Source: Streptomyces glomeratus (lineage in GTDB: Bacteria; Actinomycetota; Actinomycetes; Streptomycetales; Streptomycetaceae). Taken from it: a stretch of DNA of 38,848 bases. The translations under genes were made by a program, and so were the position numbers. The notes below the pieces were generated by a model that searched no databases, had not been told where the DNA came from, and saw only the letters and a list, made by a program, of their open reading frames with translations. Below, piece by piece: positions 7,186 through 15,270 of the stretch; the first letter of the stretch is position 1; each line of letters starts with the position of its first letter. The DNA is taken from the NCBI RefSeq assembly GCF_021462825.1, contig NZ_JAKEEB010000045.1, forward strand, positions 1 through 38,848, written 5' to 3'.

Positions 7186-10100
7186 CCTGCGCTTCCCTGG
7201 CTTCGGTGGCCGAGCCGGCGCAGGTCCGCGGAGCGGGTCCCGGCGGGCTGGAGATCGGCATAGGGTTGAAGCCGAGCCCCGGCCGTGCCGTCGGCAAGCG
7301 TGCGCTGGGGCGTGGCCGGCTGGGCGGGGGTGGGGGCCGGGCTGGTGCGGCCGAGGAGGTCGAGGGCGGCCTGGGGTCCGTGGTCGCGGCGGGCGGCGGC
7401 CACCTCATCCAGGTCCCAGGCCATCTCGCCGACGATGGTGCGGCGCGGGCCGCGGGCCTCCACCTGGCCGCGTACGAGCAGCAGCCCGGAGTGGAACACG
7501 GTGTGCGCGACGTGCTCGTGGGAGTCCTCGAAGAAGGCGATGTCGACGAGGCCGGAGCCGTCTTCCAGGGTGCAGAAGATGATCCGCTTGCCGGACGGGA
7601 TGGGCGGCGTCTGTGTGGAGGCCCGCACTCCGGCGACCAGCACCTTCTGCCCGGGCACCATGCCGCGCAGGTGGGCGGCGTCGGTCGCGCCGAGCTCGCG
7701 CAGCAGCCGGTGGTGGTGCTCCATCAGGTGCTGGCTCACGTCGATGGAGAGGGTGTCGAGTTCGGCGCCGAGCTTGTCGCGGCTGGTCATTTCCGGCAGC
7801 CCGCTCGGTCCGGCGGTCACCAGTTCGCCGCCCAGCGGCAGTTGCCCGTCGGTGGCGGTGCGGTTGCGGGACTGCCGGTGCAGTTCGGTGGCCTGCAGCA
7901 GCAGGTCCCGGCGGGTCAGGCCGGGGGAGAGGGCGTCGAGGGCGCCGATACGGATCAGGCGCTGGGCGAGCGGCAGGGACGGGCGGGCGCGCAGCCACAG
8001 ATCTTGCAGGCCGGTGTAGGGCTGGCCGGCGGTCAGGCGGGCGGTCTCTGCCTCGCTGATGCCCTTGACCGTGGAGAACGCCAGGCGCACCCCCCAGCCG
8101 TGCCCGGTCTGCTCCACGCTGTGCTGCCCGCGGGAGTGGTTGACGTCGACGGGCAGCACGGCAACGCCGTGGCGGCGGGCGTCGGCGACGATGACCCGAC
8201 GCGGCCACATGCCCGGATCGTGCTCCAGCAGCCCGGCGTACAGATACGCCGGGAAGTGCGCCTTCAGGTACGCGGACTGCAGGGCGGGGACGGCGAAGGC
8301 CACCGCGTGGGCGCGGCAGAAGCCGTACGCGCCGAAGGAGGAGACGGTCTCCCACACCTCGTCCAGCACGTCCTTGGTGTAGCCGCGCTCGCCGGCCGTG
8401 CGACGGAACCAGGCCTCGACCTTGGGCAGCCGGTCGGGGTCGGCCAGGGCGCGGCGGGCGACGTCGCCGGCGGCACGGTCGCAGCCGGTCATCTTCGACA
8501 GCATGGCGATGATCTGCTCGTGCCAGATGACCACGCCGTAGGTGTCGTTGAGTACCGGCTCCAGGTCGGGGTGCGGGTACGTGGGGGCGGCGCCGTGCCG
8601 GGCGGCGATGTACAAGGCGGGCATGCCCCCGGATACGGGGCCGGGGCGGAAGAGGCTGATGTCGGCGACGACGTCCTGCATGTGCCGAGGCTGCAGACGC
8701 CCCACCAGGTCCTGCTGACCAGGACTTTCGAGCTGGAAGAGGCCGACGGTGTCCGAGGCCCGGATCATCTCGAAGGCCTGCTGGTCATTCAGGCTGACGT
8801 GATCGGGGTTGTCGAGATCGAGCAGGCGTCCGGTTGTGCGGTGGATCTCGGCGACCGCGTACGCCATCGCGGACTGCATGCGCACGCCCAGGACGTCGAG
8901 CTTCAGAAGACCGAGATCTTCGACGTCCTCCTTGTCGGCCTGCACTATCGGGTATCCGGCCGGGGTCGGCTGCACCGGCAGCCGGTCCAGCAGTGCCGCG
9001 TTCGACAGGATCACTCCGCACGGGTGCATGGCGTAGCCGCGGGGCAGCGCGTCCAGGCCTTCGGCGAGCTCCCACAGCGGTCCGAACTTCCCCGCCTGGG
9101 AGGCGAGTTGCCGCAGCTCCGGCAGTTCGGCCAAGGCACCGCGAATGTCCCGGGCGCGCAGGTGCGGAAAGCTCTTGGCGATCTCGCCGACGACCTGCGG
9201 CGGAATCCCCAGGGCGAGGCCGGTATCGCGCAGGGCGTGCCGCGCCCGGTAGGTCTCGGGCATGCCGGTGACCGCGGTCCGCTCCCGCCCGAACCGCTTG
9301 ATGATCGCGTCGTACACCTCCAGCCGCCGCTCGGACTCGACATCGAGGTCGATGTCCGGCAACGACGTACGCCGCTCGCTGAGGAAGCGCTCGAACAACA
9401 GCCGGTGTTCGAGAGGGTCGGCCGTGGCGACGAACAGTGCGTGGTTGACCATGGAGCCGGCGCCGGAGCCGCGCGCGGCAACTCGGATCCCCAGCGCCCG
9501 GGTGTCCGCGACCACCTGCGCCACGGCCAGGAAGTACCCCTCATAGCCCAACCGGCCAATGACTTCCAGCTCGTAGAGCAGCTGTCGTACGGCACGCTCG
9601 TCCGTGTCAAGGCCACGGGCGACCATCCCCGTCTCACACCGCTGCCTCAGCAGCCGCATCGCCGAACCGCGCTCGGGACCGGCGCCGACAACGGCAGGTT
9701 CGGGGAAGTGGGGACGCCCGAGCCCGAGATCGACCGGCGTGAGGGTGCACGACTGGCCGGTGGCCTCAGTCTCGGCCAGCAGGCGGACCGCCCGGGCGGA
9801 GTCGTCGCCGACCGCCTGGGCGATGCGGTCGGCGGCCGCCGCCATGGCCGCGGGGTCCTTCAGCCAGCGTTCGCCGCCGTCAAGGTGCCGGCGGTCGACG
9901 GGACGCAGTAGCCGGGCCGCATCCAGCACGTCGGCCAGCCGGTGCTGGTCGGGGTCGGCGTAGCGGACTGCGTTCGTCAGCACCGTACGGACACCGAGCT
10001 GGTCGGCCAGGCCCACGGTGCGCGCGGCCAGCCGCAGCGAGCCCGCGCCGATGCCCTGCCGTCCCAGGTACACGGCTTCCAGCCGCAGCTGCTCTCCGGC

Positions 10101-10688
10101 GAGTTCCCGCCACGGCGCGAGCAGTTGCTCGGCAACGTCGGGGCGGCCGGCGGACAAGGCCCGCACCGGTTCGGAGGCCGGGCCAAGCAGCACCACCAGG
10201 TCCTGGTCGGCGTACGCACGCAAGGTGGGCCAGGACACGACCGGCGCCCCACCGTCGGCCTCGGCGTGCGCGGCGGATACCAGGCGGCACAGCCGCGCCC
10301 ACCCGGTCGCGTTCTGCGCGAGCAGGGTGATCCGCAGCGGCGGCTCGATCACGTGCGCGCCGCCGCGCACGGGCGTACGCGGCCGTCCGGCGGCCGGGTC
10401 GGGCGGAGTGAGCGGTGCGACGGCGACGTCGACACCGAAGACGGGGCGGATACCGGCGGCCGCGGCGGCGGTGGCGAAGCGGACCGTTCCCGCGACGGTG
10501 TCCCGGTCGGTCAGCGCGAGCCTCGTCATCCCGCGCTCGGCAGCGCGCTGCACGAGAGCGCTGGGGAGGGAGGCGCCGTAGCGGGCGGAGTAACCGGAGG
10601 CGACTCGCAGATGAGTAAATCCACGGCTCGAACCTCCCGACTGTCGTTCGCCCCTCCCTGACCTGTGTCCTCTCCAGGTATCCACCAT
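7182..10688 (-). CDS. dnaE2: Error-prone DNA polymerase DnaE2 (ImuC)
   Basis: A 1168-residue C-family polymerase. An N-terminal PHP domain starts at GFTHLRVASGYSARYGAS; the first metal-binding HxH is changed to HLR, so the PHP site is probably inactive. The palm carries PDIDLD (around residue 445) and a third acidic residue in GLLKLDVLG. The DnaE2-like segment FGAYGFCRAHAVAFA, then ADARRHGVAVLPVDVNHS, is followed by a C-terminal OB fold (IIFCTLEDGSGLVDIAFFED). In DnaE2/ImuC systems this enzyme performs mutagenic lesion bypass with ImuB; no imuA-like gene is present here. ATG 10688 is the best start after the upstream gene debris; no Shine-Dalgarno site is visible. A LexA-like box lies at 10698-10713. 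The stop overlaps the ImuB-like gene. Confidence 0.9.
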   Translation of the reverse strand: MVDTWRGHRSGRGERQSGGSSRGFTHLRVASGYSARYGASLPSALVQRAAERGMTRLALTDRDTVAGTVRFATAAAAAGIRPVFGVDVAVAPLTPPDPAAGRPRTPVRGGAHVIEPPLRITLLAQNATGWARLCRLVSAAHAEADGGAPVVSWPTLRAYADQDLVVLLGPASEPVRALSAGRPDVAEQLLAPWRELAGEQLRLEAVYLGRQGIGAGSLRLAARTVGLADQLGVRTVLTNAVRYADPDQHRLADVLDAARLLRPVDRRHLDGGERWLKDPAAMAAAADRIAQAVGDDSARAVRLLAETEATGQSCTLTPVDLGLGRPHFPEPAVVGAGPERGSAMRLLRQRCETGMVARGLDTDERAVRQLLYELEVIGRLGYEGYFLAVAQVVADTRALGIRVAARGSGAGSMVNHALFVATADPLEHRLLFERFLSERRTSLPDIDLDVESERRLEVYDAIIKRFGRERTAVTGMPETYRARHALRDTGLALGIPPQVVGEIAKSFPHLRARDIRGALAELPELRQLASQAGKFGPLWELAEGLDALPRGYAMHPCGVILSNAALLDRLPVQPTPAGYPIVQADKEDVEDLGLLKLDVLGVRMQSAMAYAVAEIHRTTGRLLDLDNPDHVSLNDQQAFEMIRASDTVGLFQLESPGQQDLVGRLQPRHMQDVVADISLFRPGPVSGGMPALYIAARHGAAPTYPHPDLEPVLNDTYGVVIWHEQIIAMLSKMTGCDRAAGDVARRALADPDRLPKVEAWFRRTAGERGYTKDVLDEVWETVSSFGAYGFCRAHAVAFAVPALQSAYLKAHFPAYLYAGLLEHDPGMWPRRVIVADARRHGVAVLPVDVNHSRGQHSVEQTGHGWGVRLAFSTVKGISEAETARLTAGQPYTGLQDLWLRARPSLPLAQRLIRIGALDALSPGLTRRDLLLQATELHRQSRNRTATDGQLPLGGELVTAGPSGLPEMTSRDKLGAELDTLSIDVSQHLMEHHHRLLRELGATDAAHLRGMVPGQKVLVAGVRASTQTPPIPSGKRIIFCTLEDGSGLVDIAFFEDSHEHVAHTVFHSGLLLVRGQVEARGPRRTIVGEMAWDLDEVAAARRDHGPQAALDLLGRTSPAPTPAQPATPQRTLADGTAGARLQPYADLQPAGTRSADLRRLGHRSQGSAG

Positions 10689-10697
10689 AACGCTAAA

Positions 10698-10713
10698 TCG
10701 CACAAGAGTACGA
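10698..10713 (-). promoter_or_regulatory. Candidate LexA (SOS) box of dnaE2
   Basis: On the minus strand the site reads TCGTAC-TCTT-GTGCGA. It matches the actinobacterial LexA palindrome TCGAAC-N4-GTTCGA at 10 of 12 specified positions; the two differences are symmetric. The wider palindrome has flanks AATCG/CGATT. It lies 10-25 nt before the dnaE2 ATG. A TCTAAT directly upstream (10718-10713) could be the -10, so a bound repressor would cover the promoter. SOS control of dnaE2/imuB is known in other actinobacteria. Confidence 0.5.
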
Positions 10714-10967
10714 TTAGATGCTTCGACGCTGTTCCGCGCCGCGCAGCGGCCGCAAGGAGCGGGACGGCCTTGATTCAGTGGCCCGGGACGCGCGCATGTG
10801 ACGTGCGTCTCACTGCCTATCAGCGCCACGCCGAGCACGGCCATGATGATGCTGGCCATCATCTGGTTCTCGGCGCTCGCCGTCGGCTGTGGCCTGGGCA
10901 AACTCGGCGTCCTGGTCGGAGTGGAAGCCGAGGATCTTGCCCATGGGGCTGGATGCGTTCACCATCT

Positions 10968-11098
10968 CTTGTTCGGCGACGCCTTGCTGAAGCTCTCGGG
11001 CACAGCCGGCCTCACATCAGCCGGGTCTTCAACGTCCTGGAGGCCGACGGCGCGCTCCGACGGCTCCAGCGGGGCCTGCACCAGCTGAACCCCGCTGA
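10968..11098 (+). pseudogene. Fragment of an HTH regulator
   Basis: An open stretch reads LVRRRLAEALGHSRPHISRV, then FNVLEADGALRRLQRGLHQLNPAEV. This is a clear winged-helix pattern: LAEALGHSRPHISRVF as helix-turn-helix and LRRLQRGLHQLNP as the wing. There is no sensible upstream coding in frame and no start codon with a ribosome site, and the frame runs into unrelated sequence afterwards. It is therefore a displaced 3' or middle piece of a regulator gene. The upstream 10714-10967 holds no supported gene. Confidence 0.45.
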
Positions 11099-11349
11099 AG
11101 TGAGCTGGTCACGAACGCCTGCAAGTACGCCCCGGGCCCCATCCTGCTGCGCCTGCGCCTGGCCGGCGAAGCGCTCGAGGTTGAGGTGTGGGACAGCGAC
11201 CCTGTCCTGCCGGCGGCGAGCGAGGCGGACCCCCAGCGGGCGGGCCGGCACGGCCTGGAGATCGTCAAAGCCGAGCAGCCGATCTCGCCGTCCTGCGCGA
11301 GACGGTCGGCAAGCGCATCATCGCACGCATCCTCCTCAGCCCCGCCTGA
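11099..11349 (+). pseudogene. Fragment of an RsbW-like anti-sigma / HATPase_c protein
   Basis: Immediately after an in-frame stop (11096-11098) a frame reads SELVTNACKYAPGPILLRLR, then LEVEVWDSDPVL and GRHGLEIVKA. These are the N box (ELVTNA), G1-like (DSDP) and G2-like (GRHGLEIV) motifs of the GHKL/Bergerat ATPases of Streptomyces anti-sigma factors. Sense then moves to another frame with the expected C-terminus VLRETVGKRIIARILLSPA ending TGA 11347-11349. The 5' half is missing and there is a frameshift near 11280, so it is a remnant. It abuts the HTH fragment exactly. Confidence 0.6.
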
Positions 11350-11735
11350 CACCGGGCGGCGGCGCCCGCCGTGCACCGATGACGCATCCAGGCGCACGCG
11401 GGGTGGCGGTGGACGCTACGTGACCGAGGTCGCTACGTCGGTGGTGCCACGATGCCGAGCGGGCCGCGCTCGGCCAGGGAGTGACTGTACGGCGCGGCCA
11501 GGGCTACACCCTGCGCGTCAGCGCCGTCCCCTCCTTGCACCGCGCCTCGCCCGCTGCCAGCTCCTCGACGGCGCCCAGGGCGTCCCGGCCAGCGCAAGGC
11601 TCGCCACGAGTACGAGAACCGCGTCACAGCGACATTTGAAGGGGAGCGGGGAGTACCCGCAGATCAGGGGCTACTCCGTTGTTTTTTCGGCGAGCACTAC
11701 TGGGACCCCTCCCCGGCCGCCTCGACCCCTGATGT
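11350..11735. other. Stretch without a supported intact gene
   Basis: About 385 nt following the ATPase fragment. One plus-strand frame toward the end (about 11590-11780) reads RKARHEYENRVTATFEGERG and looks coding-like. It has no start and runs into the left arm of the inverted-repeat element, so it may be another gene fragment. Nothing else was recognised. Confidence 0.3.
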
Positions 11736-11871
11736 GAACTTTAAGGAACAGACCGGCCTCCGCCACCAGGAGCCAAGAGATGGCTGAGCGCCGTACGGAC
11801 AGTGCGGGACGGCGCGGCGCCGCCCCACCCCACGGCACTTGGCTGAGGTGCCGGTCTGTTCCTTAAAGTTC
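11736..11871. repeat. 136-bp element with perfect 22-bp terminal inverted repeats (MITE-like or large hairpin)
   Basis: The arm at 11736-11757 begins GAACTTTAAGGAACAGACC. The arm at 11850-11871 is its exact reverse complement over all 22 bases, with 92 nt between. The interior contains two related blocks, TGGCTGAGCGCCG near 11780 and TGGCTGAGGTGCCG near 11842. No transposase and no clear target-site duplication are visible. The arms are AT-richer than their surroundings. It may be a non-autonomous transposable element, a resolvase/recombinase site, or a very long regulatory stem. Confidence 0.7.
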
Positions 11872-12014
11872 AATGCCGAATCCGAGATTCTTAGCTCAAC
11901 CTCAGAACCGCGTAGCAAGCCATCCCTCGTCCAGTCGATCAGGGCGTGCCCGCAGCCCAGCCGAGGGGAAGAGATTCTCCGTCCCTACACCGACCACCCG
12001 TTGGACAGGCACCC

Positions 12015-12554
12015 ATGGCTTCGTTTCTCACAGCTCTGGCAGCCTCCATCGCAGGAGGAGCCACCGGCGCGTTCGGCGGCACCTTCGGTGCCCTGCAACT
12101 GGCCAAACGGACTGATCGACGGACGGTGACTGATCAACTTGTTGCGGAGTTCTTCTCGGCTGACTTTCTGAAGCATCGCATCGCCGTCCATGAGCTGCGG
12201 ACCGCCGTCGACTCGCAGGCAGTCAGCGTCGCGTCAGTGGCTGGCGGCTTTTGGGATCCGGGACGGCCTGACTACTACACCGGGCCACCAGTAGAGCCCG
12301 GAGAGCTGAACCAGCACCAGCATCTTGAGGCGTACATCGGCTACATCGTGCGCCTGGCACGAGCCCTTGAAGGGAGGCGGCTGGACCAGGACTCAGCACG
12401 GGCCGCTCTGGGCATGCATCTGAGCTGGCACGATCGAATCGTACAACGGGTTGCAAGCGTGACTGCTCAACAAGCCAGAGAGCATCCGTCTGTCGTTCCC
12501 GACTGGACGTTGAAAGCGGAACTGGTACACCTGAAATTGGTTCCGGACCGCTGA
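12015..12554 (+). CDS. Hypothetical protein with N-terminal membrane segment
   Basis: A 179-residue protein from ATG 12015, with GGACAGG a few bases upstream. Residues about 3-29 (FLTALAASIAGGATGAFGGT onward) form a glycine/alanine-rich hydrophobic segment that probably anchors it to the membrane. The rest is soluble and helical, with DRRTVTDQLVAEFFSADFLK and a conserved-looking HELRTAV. It ends LVHLKLVPDR. This resembles the many single-helix proteins of unknown function in Streptomyces that carry a cytosolic domain. No enzymatic motif was found. It stands alone between the inverted-repeat element and the STAS gene. Confidence 0.6.
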   Translation: MASFLTALAASIAGGATGAFGGTFGALQLAKRTDRRTVTDQLVAEFFSADFLKHRIAVHELRTAVDSQAVSVASVAGGFWDPGRPDYYTGPPVEPGELNQHQHLEAYIGYIVRLARALEGRRLDQDSARAALGMHLSWHDRIVQRVASVTAQQAREHPSVVPDWTLKAELVHLKLVPDR

Positions 12555-12753
12555 GCTGCTATCACCCTGGGACCTGCGGCCGTGGCTCTGGTGTGAATAG
12601 TGGGCGGTGGTTCGTCATGCCGGTGGTGGGCCCGGGCAGGAGTGGAACCCGGGGCGGCTGGTCCCGGAGTGCAGGAAGAACCCGCCCGCGGGGCATTGGG
12701 CCGGGGAAGCGCTGCCCCCTAGAACCAGCCCGACTTCTCACGGGGCAGCGGGC

Positions 12754-13065
12754 CTAAAGGTCGGCCGGGGGTACGTCAGGCAGGAGACGACAGAGGTCGA
12801 AAGCGGTGGGATTGACGTCGGCCGCCATAAGGAGCAGCGACAGCGGCTGAGCGCGCAGTACGGTCGCCCGGCGCTCCGGGCCGTCGCCGGCGGTCGGGGT
12901 GAAGAGGAGGTGGAGGCCGGCGACATCCATGAAGGGCGTGAGGGTCAGGTCCCACTGCAGGTCGGTCACCTGCGGCGGCAGCGCGTCGATGGCGCAGCGC
13001 AGCGGGGGCAGGGTGTCGAAGTCGATCTCTCCGCTTTCCTGCCCTGCTACGGAGAGCGATGTCAC
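12754..13065 (-). CDS. STAS-domain protein (anti-sigma-factor antagonist-like)
   Basis: A 103-residue protein from GTG 13065. GEIDFDTLPPLRCAIDALP is the classical N-terminal strand and first helix of SpoIIAA/BldG-type STAS proteins (G-E-x-D-x-x-T-x-P-x-L). LQWDLTLTPFMDVAGLHLLF is the central strand and helix start. The residue normally phosphorylated, Ser in D(S/V)SG, is replaced: the loop reads DVAG. Partner switching by phosphorylation is therefore doubtful, and the protein may be a constitutive antagonist or decayed. It ends LLPDVPPADL. It is divergent from the MerR gene, with about 110 nt between their starts. No Shine-Dalgarno site is visible. Confidence 0.6.
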   Translation of the reverse strand: MTSLSVAGQESGEIDFDTLPPLRCAIDALPPQVTDLQWDLTLTPFMDVAGLHLLFTPTAGDGPERRATVLRAQPLSLLLMAADVNPTAFDLCRLLPDVPPADL

Positions 13066-13141
13066 TGGGCGCCGAGCACACCGGGACGGGGTCCGTCGAC
13101 AGATGTGATCCCTGCTCTGCCAACCCCGTGGTGCTCCGCGC

Positions 13142-13172
13142 TTGACTTGGAGCGCTCCAAGTTATCGATACT
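13142..13172 (+). promoter_or_regulatory. MerR-type promoter/operator with 19-bp spacer
   Basis: -35 TTGACT at 13142-13147 and -10 GATACT at 13167-13172 are separated by 19 bp, the long spacer typical of MerR-activated promoters. Between them lies a perfect 18-bp palindrome ACTTGGAGCGCTCCAAGT (13145-13162), the usual MerR-family operator position. The -10 ends 6 nt before the ATG at 13179, so the transcript is probably leaderless. Confidence 0.8.
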
Positions 13173-13178
13173 CGAATC

Positions 13179-13658
13179 ATGAACGAGGCACGAGCACTCC
13201 GAGGGCGGCACACCGAGGAGTCCGCGACGGACAGGGTCCTGAGCGTTCAGGAGGTCTCCCGGATCACCGGGCTGAGCGGCTGGACGCTGCGGTACTACGA
13301 GAAGATCGGCTTGATCGACCCCATCGCCCGGGACGCCTCCAGCGGCCATCGCGCCTACACCCGTGCCGACCTGGCCCGCATCGAATCGCTAGCGCACCTG
13401 CGGGCCGCGGGGCTGGCGATCGAGGAGATGCGTGCGCTGATGGCGGCGCGCGGGCACGCGCCCGAGACCGTCGCCATGAAGATCGGGATGCTCGCTGCCC
13501 ACGGCGAGGCGCTGGAGGAGGAGATACGGCGCCTGGCCGCCCGCAAGCACTACATCGACAACCGGGTCGGCTACTGGCGCGCCGTCCAAGCCGGTGACGA
13601 CGCCGAGGCCGAACGCCTGGAGGCCCAAGGCCAACTTCTCGGTGAGCAGTTGAGCTGA
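13179..13658 (+). CDS. MerR-family transcriptional regulator
   Basis: A 159-residue protein. The winged helix is at about residues 20-60: VLSVQEVSRITGLSGWTLRY, then YEKIGLIDPIARDASSGHRAYTRADL in two pieces, the hallmark MerR Y-Y-E-x-x-G-L and the R-x-Y wing. A dimerisation coiled coil follows (LAAHGEALEEEIRRLAARKHY). There is no cysteine in the whole protein, so it is not a classical thiolate metal or redox sensor; a drug or aldehyde-type ligand is more likely (compare AdhR/NmlR/BltR relatives). Its own promoter carries a 19-bp spacer with a perfect palindrome. It lies 127 nt before a same-strand MFS exporter, which it probably activates by readthrough. The start is fixed by the leaderless promoter. 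Confidence 0.9.
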   Translation: MNEARALRGRHTEESATDRVLSVQEVSRITGLSGWTLRYYEKIGLIDPIARDASSGHRAYTRADLARIESLAHLRAAGLAIEEMRALMAARGHAPETVAMKIGMLAAHGEALEEEIRRLAARKHYIDNRVGYWRAVQAGDDAEAERLEAQGQLLGEQLS

Positions 13659-13785
13659 CCTTCGGCGTCCGGGACCCGGTCCGGCCGCTGCGAACACCTC
13701 CATCGGCAGGCCCTCGACCGCCCTGCCTGATTCCCGACCACCCGCTTCCGCGCCCCGCTGCCGGAAGCCGTTCCAGGATACTGTC

Positions 13786-15270
13786 ATGCTCTCAACAAAA
13801 GCGGCCCGGGTCGGGCGCCCGACCGGCCCCTGGAAGGTGTTCGCCCTGGTGGCGACCGCGCAGTTCATGGTGGTGCTCGACACCGCGATCATCAATGTCG
13901 CCCTGCCGGTCATCAAGCGCGATCTGGACTTCGGTGACAGCACCATCCAGTGGGTCGTCACCGCCTACGTCCTGGCATTCGGCGGCTTTCTGCTGCTGGG
14001 CGGGCGACTGGCCGACCTGCTCGGCCGGCGCCGCACGCTGCTCATGGGGATGGCGGCCTTCACCGTGGTCTCGCTCCTGATCGGAGTGAACTCCTCTGTG
14101 CCGCTGCTCATTGTGCTGCGCGGATTGCAGGGCCTGGCTGCCGCCGTGATGTCCCCCGCTGCCTTGTCCACGGTCCTGACCCAGTTCCCTGAAGGGCACG
14201 AGCGCTCCCGTGCACTGGGCTTCTGGTCCATGGTCGCCACCGGCGGAGCAGCCGTCGGCCTCCTCCTGGGCGGCGTACTCACCCAGTACGCCGACTGGCG
14301 CTGGAACTTCTTCATCAACGTCCCTGTCGGGGTGATCGTCCTCGCGCTCGTACCCCGCCTCGTCCCCGACCACCGAACCGGAAGCCGGGACCGCAGGGGC
14401 CTTCCGGATGCTCCCGGCGCGGTGCTGGCCACCGCCGGGCTAATGGCGGGCGTCTTCGCCTTCAGCCAGGCGCCTGAGTGGGGCTGGGCCAACCCGCTCA
14501 CCCTCATCTGCTTCGCGGCCTGTGTGGTCCTGCTCGCCGCCTTCGTTTTCAACGAGCGCTGTGCCGCCGATCCACTGGTGGACCTCGGGATCTTCACGAT
14601 CCGCAACGTCTCGGGCGCCAACGGCATGATGGCAACGGTCTTTGCCGGCAACCTGGGCATGTTCTTCCTGCTCACCCTGTACATGCAGGACATCGAGCAC
14701 TACAGCGCCATCCGCACAGGGCTGGCATTCCTGCCCTTCCCTGTCATCCTGGGCACGGTCTCCACCCGGATGGCGGGCCTGGTCCGCCGCTTCGGCTTCC
14801 GCCGCTTCCTGATCACGGGGCCCGTCCTCGTCATCATCGGCATGCTGTGGGTCAGCTTCCTTCCCGTTCACGGCAGTTACGCCGTCCACGTGCTGCCAGG
14901 ACTGCTGGTGATGCCGCTGGGCTACGGCGTGAGCTTCGCCCCCATGTACGCCGCCGCCACCGCCGGCACCCCTCAGCGCTTCGCCGGTGTCACCTCTGGC
15001 TTGATCGCCACCTCACAGCAGGCGGGCGGCGCACTCGGCCTGGCCGTCATCTCCGGCACCGCCGGCACCGTGACCGCCTCGCTCACCCACGACGCCCTGC
15101 CACAGGCCCTGACCTCCGGCTACAACGTGGCCATGGCCGTCGCGGCCGGCATCACCGCAATCGCCGGGCTGCTCGCGGCCCTCGTGATCCGCACGCCTCG
15201 CCGCGCGGACACACCGGCTGAACCATCCATCCCCGGACCCAGCCCCCAACCCGCATCCACCCGTTCCTGA
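13786..15270 (+). CDS. DHA2-family (14-TM) MFS multidrug exporter
   Basis: A 494-residue integral membrane protein of the EmrB/QacA type. The first helix carries the DHA2 motif LDTAIINVALPVIKRDL, followed by WVVTAYVLAFGG and the motif-A loop GGRLADLLGRRRTLL. Motif C-like GGAAVGLLLGGVL precedes DWRWNFFINVPVG, a segment highly typical of this family. About 14 hydrophobic segments are present, and the C-terminal tail is Pro/Ser-rich and soluble. It uses the proton gradient to export drugs or natural products; the substrate cannot be read from sequence. Downstream of, and co-directional with, the MerR gene, so export is probably induced by the ligand sensed there. The start is ATG 13786. Confidence 0.9.
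   Translation: MLSTKAARVGRPTGPWKVFALVATAQFMVVLDTAIINVALPVIKRDLDFGDSTIQWVVTAYVLAFGGFLLLGGRLADLLGRRRTLLMGMAAFTVVSLLIGVNSSVPLLIVLRGLQGLAAAVMSPAALSTVLTQFPEGHERSRALGFWSMVATGGAAVGLLLGGVLTQYADWRWNFFINVPVGVIVLALVPRLVPDHRTGSRDRRGLPDAPGAVLATAGLMAGVFAFSQAPEWGWANPLTLICFAACVVLLAAFVFNERCAADPLVDLGIFTIRNVSGANGMMATVFAGNLGMFFLLTLYMQDIEHYSAIRTGLAFLPFPVILGTVSTRMAGLVRRFGFRRFLITGPVLVIIGMLWVSFLPVHGSYAVHVLPGLLVMPLGYGVSFAPMYAAATAGTPQRFAGVTSGLIATSQQAGGALGLAVISGTAGTVTASLTHDALPQALTSGYNVAMAVAAGITAIAGLLAALVIRTPRRADTPAEPSIPGPSPQPASTRS

Noticed and set aside
7206..9911. A 901-codon plus-strand open frame opposite dnaE2
   Set aside because: Antisense to an unmistakable DnaE2; no protein family features.
10689..10901. N-terminal extension of DnaE2 by 71 codons
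   Set aside because: The extra residues have no family match, cross the LexA-like box and read through apparent gene debris; ATG 10688 is closer to the normal N-terminus.
12580..12720. tRNA-like look of GC-rich repeats containing GGTTCG
   Set aside because: No acceptor or anticodon stems could be formed around it.
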